Shown piece after piece: positions 21,386 through 32,240 of a stretch of DNA of 64,000 bases. The notes under the pieces were generated by a model that ran no database searches, had not been told where the DNA came from, and saw only the letters and a list, made by a program, of their open reading frames with translations. Each line of letters starts with the position of its first letter. Within the stretch, counting starts at the first letter, position 1. Source of the DNA: Silybum marianum (lineage: Eukaryota; Streptophyta; Magnoliopsida; Asterales; Asteraceae); assembly GCA_036898165.1 (NCBI GenBank), contig CM072531.1, forward strand, positions 11,574,001 to 11,638,000. Direction: 5' to 3'. The translations under genes were made by a program, and so were the position numbers.

Positions 21386-22009
21386 CAAGAAGCACCTCTG
21401 GCAGTATAAGAAGGAGAAAGAAAGATGTATGCTACAGATGTGGCAAGCCTAGGCATTACTCCAAAGATTGTAAAGGCCCTATGGTCAAAGATGGACCGTA
21501 CTAAAAGAACAAATATAAGTACAATACAAATGAAAGGGGAAAGGTGGCGGATTTAGAAAATTGGTTCTCAAAACCGTGGAGAACAGCGATGTAGAGGATC
21601 CAACCTCTAACACTCAGGTTTGCTCTACATCTGAACTTGAAAATAGTATCTTAAATATTACTCACGACTTTGAAACTTCCGTATAGAAGGTTTCAAGTGA
21701 ATGACAGAAAAGAAAAGCTCTTGAAAAATGTTTTGAAATTATTGAAAAAGACAGAACTATTTTTTAAAGAGAAATGAAGCTTCTGACTGAAAAGAAGCAA
21801 GAACTTTCTGTGGAAAATCAAAAGCTATTAAAACTTAAAAGTTCCACAGAAAGCAACTTGAAAAGGGAGAACGATAAACTTAAAAAATTTTTGAAAGAAA
21901 AAGACAAAGAAATAGAAGCTAAAGAGAGTGACAGATTGAATTCTTTAGCATTTAAAAATTATTTTCAGAAGGAAAGAGAAATTCTACACATCAGCCTTCA
22001 GAAGTAGGA
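21386..22009 (+). pseudogene. C1 gag, zinc-knuckle portion
   Basis: The zinc knuckle CYRCGKPRHYSKDC lies at about 21429-21471. The spacing is intact, but the Gly before His is Arg. Lys/Glu-rich helical sequence follows (21774-22007), parallel to C2 6600-6850 and C7 58470-58720. Roughly 45 residues expected between the FTRKF end at 4452 and this block are missing. The part ends at the TSD of the solo LTR. Confidence 0.8.
22005..22009 (+). repeat. Target site duplication, left copy, of the solo LTR
   Basis: TAGGA, which pairs with AAGGA at 23653-23657 with one change. C2 has AAGGA in the same gag codons. Confidence 0.75.
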
Positions 22010-23652
22010 TTTAACACCCTAAATGGGAGTTAATTTAAACCAAAATATAATGTGGAATGATACTTAAATGAATAAACATCACCCAAAATATGGGGAGAAT
22101 GTAATAGAGTTTACAAGACTATTTGGATACTAAATATAAACCTACTAATCTATACAATTTCAAAATATAGATTAAATTCGGATGTCACTAATATCCTCAA
22201 AATGATTGTTTCTAGTAAATCCACTTATACACTCAAAGATGTACTCCCAAGAAAGTTGCCTCTACAGACACCTAGCTCCACTCAACTCTTTGGAGCCCCA
22301 CTATGATGATCACCTGATATACATGTCATTTTAAGAAAAAGTGTTAGGCTTAATGCCTAGTGAGAACAAACAGTTTCATTAAGATAAGCCATTAAATCTT
22401 TGAAAGCGGTAAATAAACATTTGACCATAGAGCTTTCTTGTTTATTTTTTTCTTTTACTCACACTTGTTCGTGAAAGAACACGGTTTGAGGGAAATGCGG
22501 TGGAGACCCAATATTATAACAACATCAACCCCAAACTAGGATCTATAGTCAGTGTGCAAGTAAGCTTGACAGGATTACGTCTTTTGCTCACGGATAACAA
22601 GTTCAACCCCAAACTGGGATCTGTTACTCGATAGTTAAAACCAAACAAATTCAACCCCAAACTAGGATCTGTTACTTGTTCCATCCCCAAATAAAACCAA
22701 CTTTCATACCTATGGATCCATTAAACTTGTCTTATATTTTAATACATAAAACTTAGATATACTAACCATTTCTCAACACAAAATATTTGTATGATAAGTA
22801 TTCCTCATTCAAAACCCCTTTTCCAAAATTAGGTCAAAATAGCATCTAGTTCGAAATATCATATTTCTTGAAGAGGAACTCACACAAAGAGTTTAAGAAC
22901 CGTTCCTTATACTCATTTCAACAATTCAAAGAGAAACCCTAGATGACTCAAGTTCACCTAGTTTACCAAAATCCACCAAGTATAGAAATACTTGCGTAAT
23001 CACTTTATAGGAGGTAAAATACATCATTTTGACATGTATAAAGTTTTAGAAAAGGTAAGAATGAACTCACAATGCTAGACTTTTGGGAAACCCTAGAAAA
23101 CATTCAACACAACTTGAATTCTAGAGAGGAAAGAAAAAACACTTGAGGTTTGAACCCTAGATGTTGATTTCTTAATCTAAAGCTACAAATATAAACTTGG
23201 TTGGTTATTGGAAAGGAGTTAATGCTCCTAAAATCGCCACTTAGGGTTTCACCTTCGGAGTAAATGCTGAGTGAAATAACTGATATGAGTAATAAACGAA
23301 ATCTGATGTAAAAATTCTTATTTTATACTCCAGGCACGAAGTACAATCGTCTAGTGCGATCGTGGCAATGGCAGGGTAGCACCTCTTGGTCGCAACCTCC
23401 ATTTACTGACCTACGGTACACGAAGTGCGATCTAAGGGTACGATGGTGGCATTGCAGGGTCGCACCTTCCAAACTCAACTTTCGGTACAACAAGCGCGAT
23501 GATGAGGTGCGATGGTGTGTTGGCAGGGTCTCACCTGCCAGCGTCGCACCTTTCCATCAGAGGTTCAAAATTAAGGATTAACACTTCACTTATTACAAGG
23601 CCATTTGTTTCCATATTACAATTGTTAAAGAAGTGAAATTCCGGGTGTTACA
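22010..23652. mobile_element. Solo LTR, probably Ty3/gypsy
   Basis: The 1643-bp block interrupts C1 gag exactly. It starts TTTAACACCC (one change from TGTAACACCC) and ends GGGTGTTACA, with a 5-bp duplicated target. It has no gag-pol frames. Inside are three copies of a CAACCCCAAACTNGGATCT phrase (near 22525, 22602 and 22651) and three GTGCGAT...GGCAGGGT...GCACC phrases (23350-23550). A long LTR with TGTAACACC/GGTGTTACA ends fits Tekay/Del-type chromoviruses. The family is inferred from the ends and length only. Confidence 0.75.
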
Positions 23653-24330
23653 AAGGAGCTCTTGATCAAAAATTATCGCGATGCTCAAAATGTGCATGAA
23701 AAAAGCAATATGAAAACGTATAAGGCAAGTCTTGGTTTTGATGAGCTTGACCCTTATACTTGAAAAAAGAGATCTACCTTGGAATCTGTATTTCATGTGG
23801 GAAAAGAACAAAAACCTAATTTTCCAGTTCTATATGAACAATCTTTATTCAAAAGATCAAAATATGAGAATGGACACAGAGTAAGAAAACTTAAGTATAA
23901 AAACATCAAGTATACCTCTGATCGAAAACCAACAAAATAAATCAAGTCGATTTAAAACTGGTACAGCGAAAAGCTGAAGTTTTTAACTTTAGTTCATTTA
24001 AATCCAGAAGCAGAAGAGTTCATACCCATGCATGTAGAAGAAGAGCTAAGATCAAATTTTGAAAAAGATTTACTTAAAACTCTAAATGAATGTATGATGA
24101 AAGAAGTTGCAGAGCAAGAAAACAAACCATTTCAAAACGAAATACCAAACTGTTCTGCACCTTCACAAAAACATCTAGAGGTAATTCCGTGTACTTTTGT
24201 TGATTTAAATGACAGTCCAGATAAGGATGATGATGGCTTTGAAGTTTACCCATCGGAATCAAAAGATCAGAATGATGATGAATTATTTCAATATTCAGAC
24301 AAACTTCTGTCATCTTTTAAAAATAGAATA
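23653..24330 (+). pseudogene. C1 gag-to-protease spacer
   Basis: Starts with the right TSD copy (23653-23657) and reads KELLIKNYRDAQ, then LGFDELDPYT, EQKPNFPVLYEQSLFKRSKY and the acidic FVDLNDSPDKDDDGFEVYPSE. It is the counterpart of C2 6800-7490 and C7 58670-59340. A stop follows DPYT (about 23761) and a frame change lies near 23940. The frame ends at SSFKNR, where the C3 LTR begins. Confidence 0.8.
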
Positions 24331-24595
24331 TGCGGTTCCCAATATATGATCAAGTACGTATGTATGTATAAAGAACACGAAGTACACAATGATTTAAGAG
24401 AGAATAATTCGAATATCTTACTTGAGTAATCGAAGTTACATTGTTTGCACAATACAAACAATTAAACCTAAGGCTCTATTTATATGCTAGGAATTAAACG
24501 ATATAAGGAAAGTAGAGAATAAGGCATTGTACACATGCCTTTTTACAAAACATAATCCTTTCCTTATTTTGTCAAAATAAAATCTATTCCTAATA
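24331..24595 (-). repeat. C3 3' LTR
   Basis: On the minus strand it starts TATTAGGAATAG (TG changed to TA) just after an 11-G polypurine tract and ends GGGAACCGCA. TATAAATAG lies at 24476-24484 on the minus strand. It is about 265 bp, shorter than the C2, C5 and C7 LTRs. Confidence 0.75.
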
Positions 24596-24596
24596 A

Positions 24597-24610
24597 TCCC
24601 CCCCCCCCTT
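24597..24610 (-). other. C3 polypurine tract
   Basis: Eleven consecutive C on the + strand (24598-24608), which is AAGGGGGGGGGGGA on the minus strand, immediately upstream of the LTR. Confidence 0.85.
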
Positions 24611-24627
24611 GGTGACAAAATGAGGCT

Positions 24628-27484
24628 TTAAGCTTTGAGCTCAAACCTCCCTTCAATTTTTCTTAAAGTCTGTCGATAAATCAGACGTTTGTCGATAATG
24701 TCTATTGCTTCTAGAATCTTTTGTCTTTGAACATTGGTAAGCTTGACCGTCCCTTTTTCTGCTGAACTGATTTCGGCAGATAGGCGATTACGAATACCAG
24801 ATAACGTACCATCGGAATATGCAGCAGTTTCATCAAATCTCAGAAAACGTCTTTGACCAGACTCATTGAGATAAACTACCCCGTGAGCAGGTATGCTAAG
24901 AATGGTGAGAATTTTCATGTTATCCAAATCAGGCAGCTCTTGATTAGGCTTAGCAAGATAAATTTTTTTTTTTTGCTTTCTAAGCCTCGTTGAAAATCAT
25001 GAAGGTAACTGTATCGAATCTCTTTTGTGGATAAACCGCACAATGGCTCTTAATGCGCATTTCACATGAATCATTTTGTTTGATTTGTTTCGCAGCTCAG
25101 TGTACATAGTTTCCATGTCTACTACAGATATATTCGGTAAATTTGCCTCAGTGAAATACCAATTTTTTCCATCTTCGCCCATGACTTTGAAGGTCGGGTA
25201 TTTGATTTGATAAAGCTTATCAAAGTCAATTTTCTTGATGAGGACGATTTCGTTGTTTGGTGCGCACTTCTTCCTTAGGTTTAGCAATGGTCTTTAGCAT
25301 AGGCGTATACTCTTTTCGCTGCTCATAAGTCATTTCAGTAACAAGATGAATATGAGCCAAATCATGTGGATCCTTCTTTTCAACAAAAATATTTTGCGTC
25401 TTCTCTTCAAGATAAGGAACCCAAATCTGCTCGTTTTCCAATTTTAGATTTCAATTTGCAAAAATCTTTTCTCATCTAATTTGATGAGGCAACATGTTTG
25501 CTCTGACTATGGATCCCGGAAGAAACTTTTTATTTACATGATAAAGATCTCTATAGTCTTCTTTTTTGAGTACCAGGGCATATGGATCCCTGAACCAATT
25601 TCGGACTTGATTCCTCAGATTTTGCATATTTACCGATTCATCATTAATGGTATCCGGGTCCACACTTTGAAAGATATTCCCAAAATCAAAATCTGTCGTG
25701 GGTTTTCAATCGTTGGTGAATTTGCATGTTGACGCACGGAAGGAACTGATGATGTTCCGGCCTGTTGTACCGGAGTTGAAGTTGAAGTGACGGTCGTGCT
25801 AGTTTGAAGATAGTTACCCAATGACGCTTCTCCCCCTCATGGCAATTGGGACCTTCCGGATCGTCCTGGTTGTCGCGAGACCGTCTAACTAAATGTTTCG
25901 GTTTCCAGTTTTCCCTAATTTCCGGGCGAAGAGAGGAAATGGCACCAAGAACATTGTCCTCAGTGTTCTTCATCTGGGTCTGCATGGATGAGAGCTCACT
26001 ATGGATGTCTGCTTTGAAGCATTCGAACTCGTTGCGGGTGACCGTCGGAATCTCAAGATTTCGGCGTAGAAGACCGGCTAAATCATCTTTAGGTTGACCA
26101 ACGGCTTCGGCTTGAGCGATCAGATTCGAATCCTGCATGGACACCAATTCATCATTGTTGAACTCGGATTGATGAGGTGGAGAGGGCGGTTGCTGAGAAT
26201 CATAAAAAGACGAATCTTGAAATGGGGAAGGAGGCAGCGATCTGCTTGAGCTAGTATGAGAGGGTCGGGGTTTTTGAGATCTTAGAGGCACAGAACTGGT
26301 GATGATTTCTGCAATGGATTTGCCTTTCAGTAGACTTTTCATTTTATCGATTTGAGCTTTCATAGAGTCATTGGCGCGCTAGAAGGCAGTTTCGGCAATA
26401 TCTCGAACTTCGGGAGTAACGGTGAAGGTTGGTGGAGCAGAGCCTATCGGGGTAAAACCAGGGTCACGAAGAGAACCACTTGTCACCACGGTTGACTCAA
26501 TCGCGGGACCTATGCTCAGCATTGGCATGATGTTAGCGCTAGTAGTATTTCCTTCCAATCCTCGTGAAGTGTCAATAGATGACACCACTATAGATGTTCC
26601 GACCGTGCCATGAAAGTCAATGGCATGGGTAGACTCATGTGTGCTAAATGGTGGAGGCTCTAAATTCGATGTGTTTACAATCAAAGTCGGAGACTGCAGA
26701 CAATGTCTTCTATTTTCAGTAGCATGAACTCCCGAATGGAGACACGCTAGATAAGGAGCTAAATCTGCAAGCATATATGAAACCGACATCTGTTGTGAGA
26801 TGCAGAAGTGGCTGGTTCGGGCGTTTATTTACGCTTCTGGGTCCACATCGTCTTATTTAATATCGACACCCAACAGATGAGTGTCGATAGATGATGTGGC
26901 TACCCCGCTAGATTTTGAACCTTCTCTTGAATATTTTACATTCCTTCACACATGCTTAATGTAATATTTTCAACTGTATCACCCTCCGCTCTCCTTATTT
27001 CTCCAATAAATGTCTCAAGTGAAGGTTCAGAATGATGATCGACATGGGCAGCGGAGTCCAAATCAGTATTCTCGGATGACGATTCTTGTAAGGACGGTTG
27101 ACGACCAATACGGTTAATAGCAGCATCTGCAGATGATTAGCGTTGCCGGCGTGGTTCGGGTATGTCTTCGGAGCTACCATGAAGATCTAAGTCGGCATGG
27201 TCTTCAATTTCAGTGTCGGATGTTGCAACGGGTCGGCGTGTAGGGCGGCGTCGGACTAAAACTTTCAGTCGGGGGTACAAGGGCAGTCTGTTAAGATGTG
27301 GTAGCAATAGCAGCTCGAGAAGGAGGTGGTACTAGAATGGGCGGGACAACGGTGGTATGGATAGGCTGATCAGACACACCGCCCATTTCTTGTCTCCTCA
27401 TTTTGTCTACTACCTCAATACTCTGTTCAGGATCCCCATGATACTGAACCTACTCAACTAAATTCCTAGGACCCTCACCAACTA
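24628..27484 (-). pseudogene. C3 post-pol reading frame, middle and C-terminal parts
   Basis: The C-terminal block (24628-24927) contains RRFLRFDETAAYSDGTLSGI, matching C5 (FVRFEELHKCCNGTLMAIRD). A second block (24997-25287), FTEANLPNISVVDMETMYTE, matches C5 FSEADFQNVYLRDLLRVYRS. Further up is an open 225-codon stretch (25686-26363) with SELSSMQTQMKNTEDNVLGA (coiled-coil-like) and Ser/Pro-rich sequence, then decayed sequence to the C4 LTR. The N-terminal block is missing. Function unknown. Strong similarity in layout to the C2 and C5 frames shows it is an old component of this lineage. Confidence 0.65.
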
Positions 27485-27882
27485 TGTTAGGACCCAAACA
27501 ATCAAGATATCAATATATGGAAAGATTTTAACAGGAATGTGATAGCCAAATGTAATATGTATTGATTGAATGTACAGTATTACAGAATATGTCTCTACAA
27601 GGCTAATGGAAACGTTAGTTCTAACTATCTAACTAACTATATATTTATACATGAAATAGAAAGAATAAAGTAATAGTACATTCATAACAGACAACTCAGA
27701 ACAGGTTCTGAACTTCTTCAGAAGTGTCTTCAGAACTTCTTCAGAAACTCTTCAGAAAATCTTCATAACTTCTGAAGTTGACACTTCAGAAGTTTATGCC
27801 TTAGGCTTTTCTTTGTCTTTTCTTCAGATCTTTATATCTTCAGAACCCAGTCCCTTTTGTAGCTATTATGATATCTCTATCA
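27485..27882 (-). repeat. C4 3' LTR (398 bp)
   Basis: On the + strand it starts TGTTAGGACCC and ends ATATCTCTATCA. It is the same family as the C5 LTRs, with the same run of TTCAGAA motifs (27710-27800). A TATA-like stretch lies at 27636-27650. Confidence 0.92.
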
Positions 27883-27893
27883 ATCTCCCCCTT
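27883..27893 (-). other. C4 polypurine tract
   Basis: AAGGGGGAGAT on the minus strand directly before the LTR. It is better preserved than that of C5. Confidence 0.9.
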
Positions 27894-27897
27894 AGCT

Positions 27898-28937
27898 TCA
27901 AAAGTTCAAATCATACTTCCAGATATTCAGAATTTCTCTAACATCTTTCAGAATTAAGTTCCTGTATTCTAGCAAGGATTCAGCAATTCTAATCATCTTT
28001 TTTGCAAGCTTCTTGTGCTTTTCCCAATCTTCATTGCTCAGATTCTTTGGTCTTTTATTCTGTCTTTTATTCTGTCTTTTCACCAAACGATCTCTGATAG
28101 CCGTGAGGGTTCCATTGCAACATTTGTGGAGTTCTTCAAATCTCACAAATAATAGTTCCGCCTGGAGGTTGAATTAGTAAAGTGCTTTTCTTTAAATTCT
28201 GAATATCTGGTAGACTCAAATTTGGTTTGCTCAAGTGTACTTGTTTCTTGTTTAGAACATAAGCAACTTAGAAATCAGCCTTTGCAGCCCATATGAATTC
28301 TCTGTACAAACCATCTCTGAGAATTAGAAATGATTTTCTGAACTTGGTGATTGAATCATTAAAAACGTAGAACTCTGAGTAGATCTCTAAGATATACATT
28401 TTGAAAATCAGCTTCAGAAATGGTAGAAATCTCACCATTTTGTCTTTCAACTGTAAAGAATGCATACTTGTAATTTTGTCTTGTCTTCAAGTCAGCATTA
28501 ATTACCTTAACCACTGGACTTTCCTTTCTTGCTTCATTAACTGGGATTCTTATTTTTCTAATGATATCTGAATACCATTGTTTCCAACCAAAGGACTTTT
28601 GAATCCAGCAGTCAATATAGTTGAACTTTTGTTCATATTCCATGAACATTTCTGGATGGAAATATTCAAGAAACATGGTAAAAGCACTTTCTTCTATTCT
28701 TTGCACTTGCATTTGTTCCTCTTAAAATATTTGCTCTATAGGAACCAACTTTTCAGAAATATCTTCTGAAATGACTTATTTTCCTTTCTCTTTATCCTAC
28801 TGACTTGGTTCAGAACTTTCAATGTTCAGACAAAACTTCAGAATTTCCTCCAAGTCTTGTTTCTTTGAGTGAATTTGGAAATCATAAGTATCACTAAGTA
28901 TATAATCAGCTCCTCTGATCTTGTTTTCTCTTTTGTG
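27898..28937 (-). pseudogene. C4 post-pol reading frame, C-terminal part
   Basis: Fragments at 27898-28146 (RFEELHKCCNGTLTAIRDRL) and 28359-28712 (EESAFTMFLEYFHPEMFMEY, FGWKQWYSDIIRKIRIP) repeat the C5 frame at 32241-33000 with frame breaks near 28150-28360 and about 28720. A short duplicated phrase encoding KRQNKRQNKRPK (near 28060) is expanded relative to C5. It has no recognised domain. Confidence 0.75.
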
Positions 28938-30100
28938 TGGGTCCAGAACTGAGATATTCGGAATCTAACACACCGGTAAGCGTGGGTCCAGAACTGGTTT
29001 GTTCGGGAGCCAATTCGGCCTTATCATCGAAATCCACATAGACACTTTCAATGATGGTTCGCGAGGTTTTGAGATATATTTGATAAGTTGCGGTATTCGA
29101 GGAATAACAGAGAAATAATCCCTCGTCGGCTTTGGGATGTAGTTTGTCACAATTCTCTTTATCATTGAAAACAAAGCATCAACTTCCGAAGGTGTGGAAG
29201 TAGTGAACGGTGGGGATAGGCTTGTTGATTAATTCGTACAGAGTTTTGTTAAAGCGTTTGTTGATGATGGATCGATTTTTAGTGAAGTGCGGGGGCAGAA
29301 AAAAGTCTGAGTGATGCCGACTTCGGTGAGGAAAGTAATAAGTGTGCTATTTTTGAACTCCATACCGTTGTTCTTTCGAATGGTTTGAAATGTAAGCGTT
29401 ATCTTGACTTGGATTCTTTTGATAAAGGCGATAATGTGCCTGGGTGCTTCGTCCTAGGTGCGAAGGAATTTGACCCATATGTATCTAGAGAAGTCATCCA
29501 CTATGACTAGAACCTACTTCTTGTCGTGGATACTTTGAGTTCGCATTCGGCCGCATAGATCCATACGAATTAGCTGAAGAGGACGGGTCGTGTCATGTTG
29601 CACCTTGGGTTTGTGAGAAGCTTTCTTCATCTAACCCATTTCACATGCGTCGCATAGATGTGTCTTTGCAAACTTGAGTTTTGGTAAACCCGCTACTAAT
29701 CCATTGCTAGCAAGTGTGTTGATGTTTTCGAAGTTTAGGGAACTTGTAGGTTTGAAACATCGATGGTATATAGATTGGAGTTGCACGATCCGTCAAGTAA
29801 TTCTTGTCCCTCATAAGTGAGAATGCAGCATCGTTAGGATCGAAAGTTGACCTCTAGTTCTTTGTCACAAAATTTTCCGATGCTAAGAAGATTGTGGCTG
29901 AGACCGCGGACATAGGAGACTTTGGATAAGGTGAGGTTATCGCGGACAATGTCTCTGTGGCCGATGATAGGGGTGTAATGACTATTTCCAAATTTTACTT
30001 CTCCGCCATATTTGTGCGTGTAGTTGGCGAGTAGCTCCTTTTGTCTAGTCATGTGTTTGGAGCAATCAGAATCTAAGTGCCACACATGACTGGCCTGCAA
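28938..30100 (-). pseudogene. C3 protease and integrase
   Basis: The protease start is WHLDSDCSKHM (near 30060), where the catalytic DSG is changed to DSD. It is followed by the gag-pre-integrase LTLSKVSYVRGLSHNLLSIG, the integrase zinc residues CDACEMG, and MDLCG with the first catalytic Asp. The second Asp motif (SDNG) reads KNNG. The QQNGVVER stretch with the catalytic Glu is deleted (about 45 residues near 29270). The C-terminal YLKTSRTIIESVYVDFDD and SSGPTLTGVL end at the deletion junction. It is clearly inactive. Confidence 0.75.
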
Positions 30101-31797
30101 AACAAATCAGGCATCTTAGGTACCCACTTAAAAATGGGTCCTTTGGGGTTAGTTGGCTTTGCAGACATGGGTACCCACTTTGGATGGGACTTAGTTGCAG
30201 AAGTCAAGGGCCTTTTGGGAACCCACTCGTAAACAGGATTTGCATCATAAGGATAGAAATGATAATCATTGTAAGATCTATGCATGTTAGAATCATAATG
30301 ATAACTATGAGCATAAGTATTCAAGCGCACAAAGTCATTCACACCACAATTTGAGCAACAAATTTTATTTCTAGAAAATTGTAATAAATGTCGAAACGAA
30401 TGAATAGTGTACGTATTTGTTTTGGAGTTTGGACAATTGAAAAAGTAAAACTAAATAGCTTATTGCGGGGCGTTGAGTTTGCGCAACTTTTACCTTTTTC
30501 AATCCAGACTTGCTTTCTTTCTATAGGGCGTAAAGCTGAAACACTGAAAGGACTAGTATTAGAATGCAAACATTGATCCTTGGTATTGGAACTGGCTGGT
30601 TGTGAAGAACTTTTTATATATTTAGTTTCAACATCAAGAGTCCAGTCTTAGTTGCTGGGTTGTTTTTCTTTATCCAAAAATTCTTCATGACTTGGAAGTT
30701 TGGAATTAAAGTCAAATCGATCAACTGATCCATTTAGGAACTTTTCGGAGTTAAGCAGGAGATTCGCCTAGGACTCGTGCTTTATCGGCCTCTAAATCTA
30801 TGTTTATTTCTTCATCGGTGAGAAAAGTCTGATAGGAGGAAGGACGGAATTTAATTGGATCAAAATCTATAGGGAAAAAATCGTTCATTTCAGATGAAGG
30901 AATTGTATGGTCGCGTGGTTGGAAGTCTTCGAAGGCACAGTGTAGTTGGTGAGAATTAATGAAAGCTTTAAATGAGAAAACGTCGGAAGTTGTATCAACT
31001 CGGGAGGATTTTGTGATTTCAAGACTGTGTTTTCGAGATTTTGAATTTTAGCGATTAATGCTTCTTTTTCCTTCTCAGAAGACGAACGTTCGGATTCAAG
31101 AACCTTTTCTAGTTGAATAATTTTCTTTTCAAGAAAACGAGTTGGAATATAAGGTTTAAAATTAGGAGTGTTTATTTGAAGTTTTTCTTCGGTGTAACTA
31201 GGAAACTAATCGTTTGGAAGAGAATTTTGAGATGACTCCTTTTCTATGTGTTTTGGATAGCATAATGGAATATTGGTGATAGTTCTTGTTTTCCCTATTC
31301 CAATTTTCCCTTCTTTCAACTTTGTTTGAAGACTTCATAAATTGAATTTGATAATCTGGACCAAGGTTTAGATATTCAAATTTATAAAGTGTGGGAGTGT
31401 TTTACAAGGCCTTTTCTAAGCGTTCCGGATTGTCAAATCCTAAGCCGGTTTTCGAACATAACTCTTTTGGTGCGTTTAGATGAATCGTTTGTTCAGTTTG
31501 ACCTAACTTGTATAGTTAAGTTCCAAATTCTTGAGTTTTTCCAACAAGTCATTTCGTTGAATAGTGGAAGTGAATTTTTGAAGAAAATTCGTTGGCTTCA
31601 CGTTCAGATTTGTTAAGTCTTTCCGTAAGGTCAGTATTTTTGTGTTTGAGCTTCAAAATTTCTTCTTCTAAAATGGACTTTTCATTTAAAATGTTTTCGT
31701 TTTGACTTTTAAAAGTAGCAATTTCAGATGTGGCAAGCAAGAGTTCGTTATAATTATTTTCAAGACGTGCTTCTAAATTGAAAACCGAGAGTTTATG
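30101..31797 (-). pseudogene. C3 gag-to-protease spacer
   Basis: Contains repeated WVP phrases before protease (KGPIFKWVPK, SHPKWVPMSA; in C6 KWVPKVAK), then KQVWIEKGK (C6 QVWIEKGA), and a helical stretch with FNLEARLENNYNELLLATSE at 31549-31790 (C6 SNLEARLENNHNQLLIAMSE). Several frame changes lie between 30570 and 31540. It ends at the TTATG duplication that marks the C5 insertion. Confidence 0.7.
31793..31797. repeat. C5 target site duplication, left
   Basis: TTATG, identical to 44993-44997. Together they define C5 as one insertion into C3 gag. Confidence 0.95.
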
Positions 31798-32168
31798 TGT
31801 TAGGACCCAAACAATCAAGATATCAATATATGGAAAGATTAGAACAGAAATATGATAGCCAAATGTAATATGTATTGATGGAATGAACAGTATTACAAAA
31901 TATGACTTTACAAGGCTTATGGAAACGTTAGTTCTAACTATCTAACAAATTAACTATTTATACATGAAAAAGAAAGACTAAAGTAATAGTACATTCATAA
32001 TAGACAAGTTTAGAACAGGTTCTGAGCTCCTTCAGATCTTCTTCAGAACTTCTTCAGAACCTCTTCAGAATATCTTCAGAACTTCTGAAGTTGACACTTC
32101 AGAAGTTTATGCCTTAGCCTTTTCTTCATAACCCAGTCCCTTTTGAAGCTATTATGATATCTCTATCA
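31798..32168 (-). repeat. C5 3' LTR (371 bp)
   Basis: Begins TGTTAGGACCC and ends CTCTATCA on the + strand. It is shorter than the 5' LTR by loss of bases near TTTTCTTCATAACCC and CAGATCTTCTTCAG. Confidence 0.95.
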
Positions 32169-32179
32169 ATCTATCCCTT
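32169..32179 (-). other. C5 polypurine tract (degenerate)
   Basis: AAGGGATAGAT on the minus strand. C4 has AAGGGGGAGAT at this place, so two G have been lost to substitution. Confidence 0.75.
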
Positions 32180-32240
32180 AGCTTCAAAAGTTCAGATCAT
32201 ACTTCCAGAAATTTAGAATTTCTCTGACATCTATCAGAAC

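Larger units (their letters stand above)
3239..24330 (+). mobile_element. C1: Ty1/copia (SIRE-like) element, 5' part, host of C2 and a solo LTR
   Basis: Consists of a 5' LTR (to 3739), a PBS, a gag with its N-terminus missing (3869-4452), then the C2 insertion, the gag zinc knuckle (21386-22009), the solo gypsy LTR (22010-23652), and more gag/spacer (23653-24330). It stops where the C3 LTR begins. Its protease, integrase, RT and 3' LTR are not in the window. The pieces follow the same gag order as C2 and C7, which supports joining them as one element. The left limit of the LTR is a guess, since no second copy is available. Confidence 0.7.
27485..28937 (-). mobile_element. C4: 3' remnant of a C5-family element
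   Basis: 3' LTR, PPT and about 1 kb of the post-pol frame, all closely matching C5 31798-33230. It is cut at 28937, where C3 integrase-linker sequence begins. The 5' part of C4 and the RT-RNase H part of C3 are both missing, which a single deletion would explain. Confidence 0.85.

Noticed and set aside
22010..23652. DNA transposon or MITE instead of a solo LTR
   Set aside because: The short inverted ends are those of an LTR (TG..CA type), the target duplication is 5 bp, and the size fits a gypsy LTR; not fully excluded.
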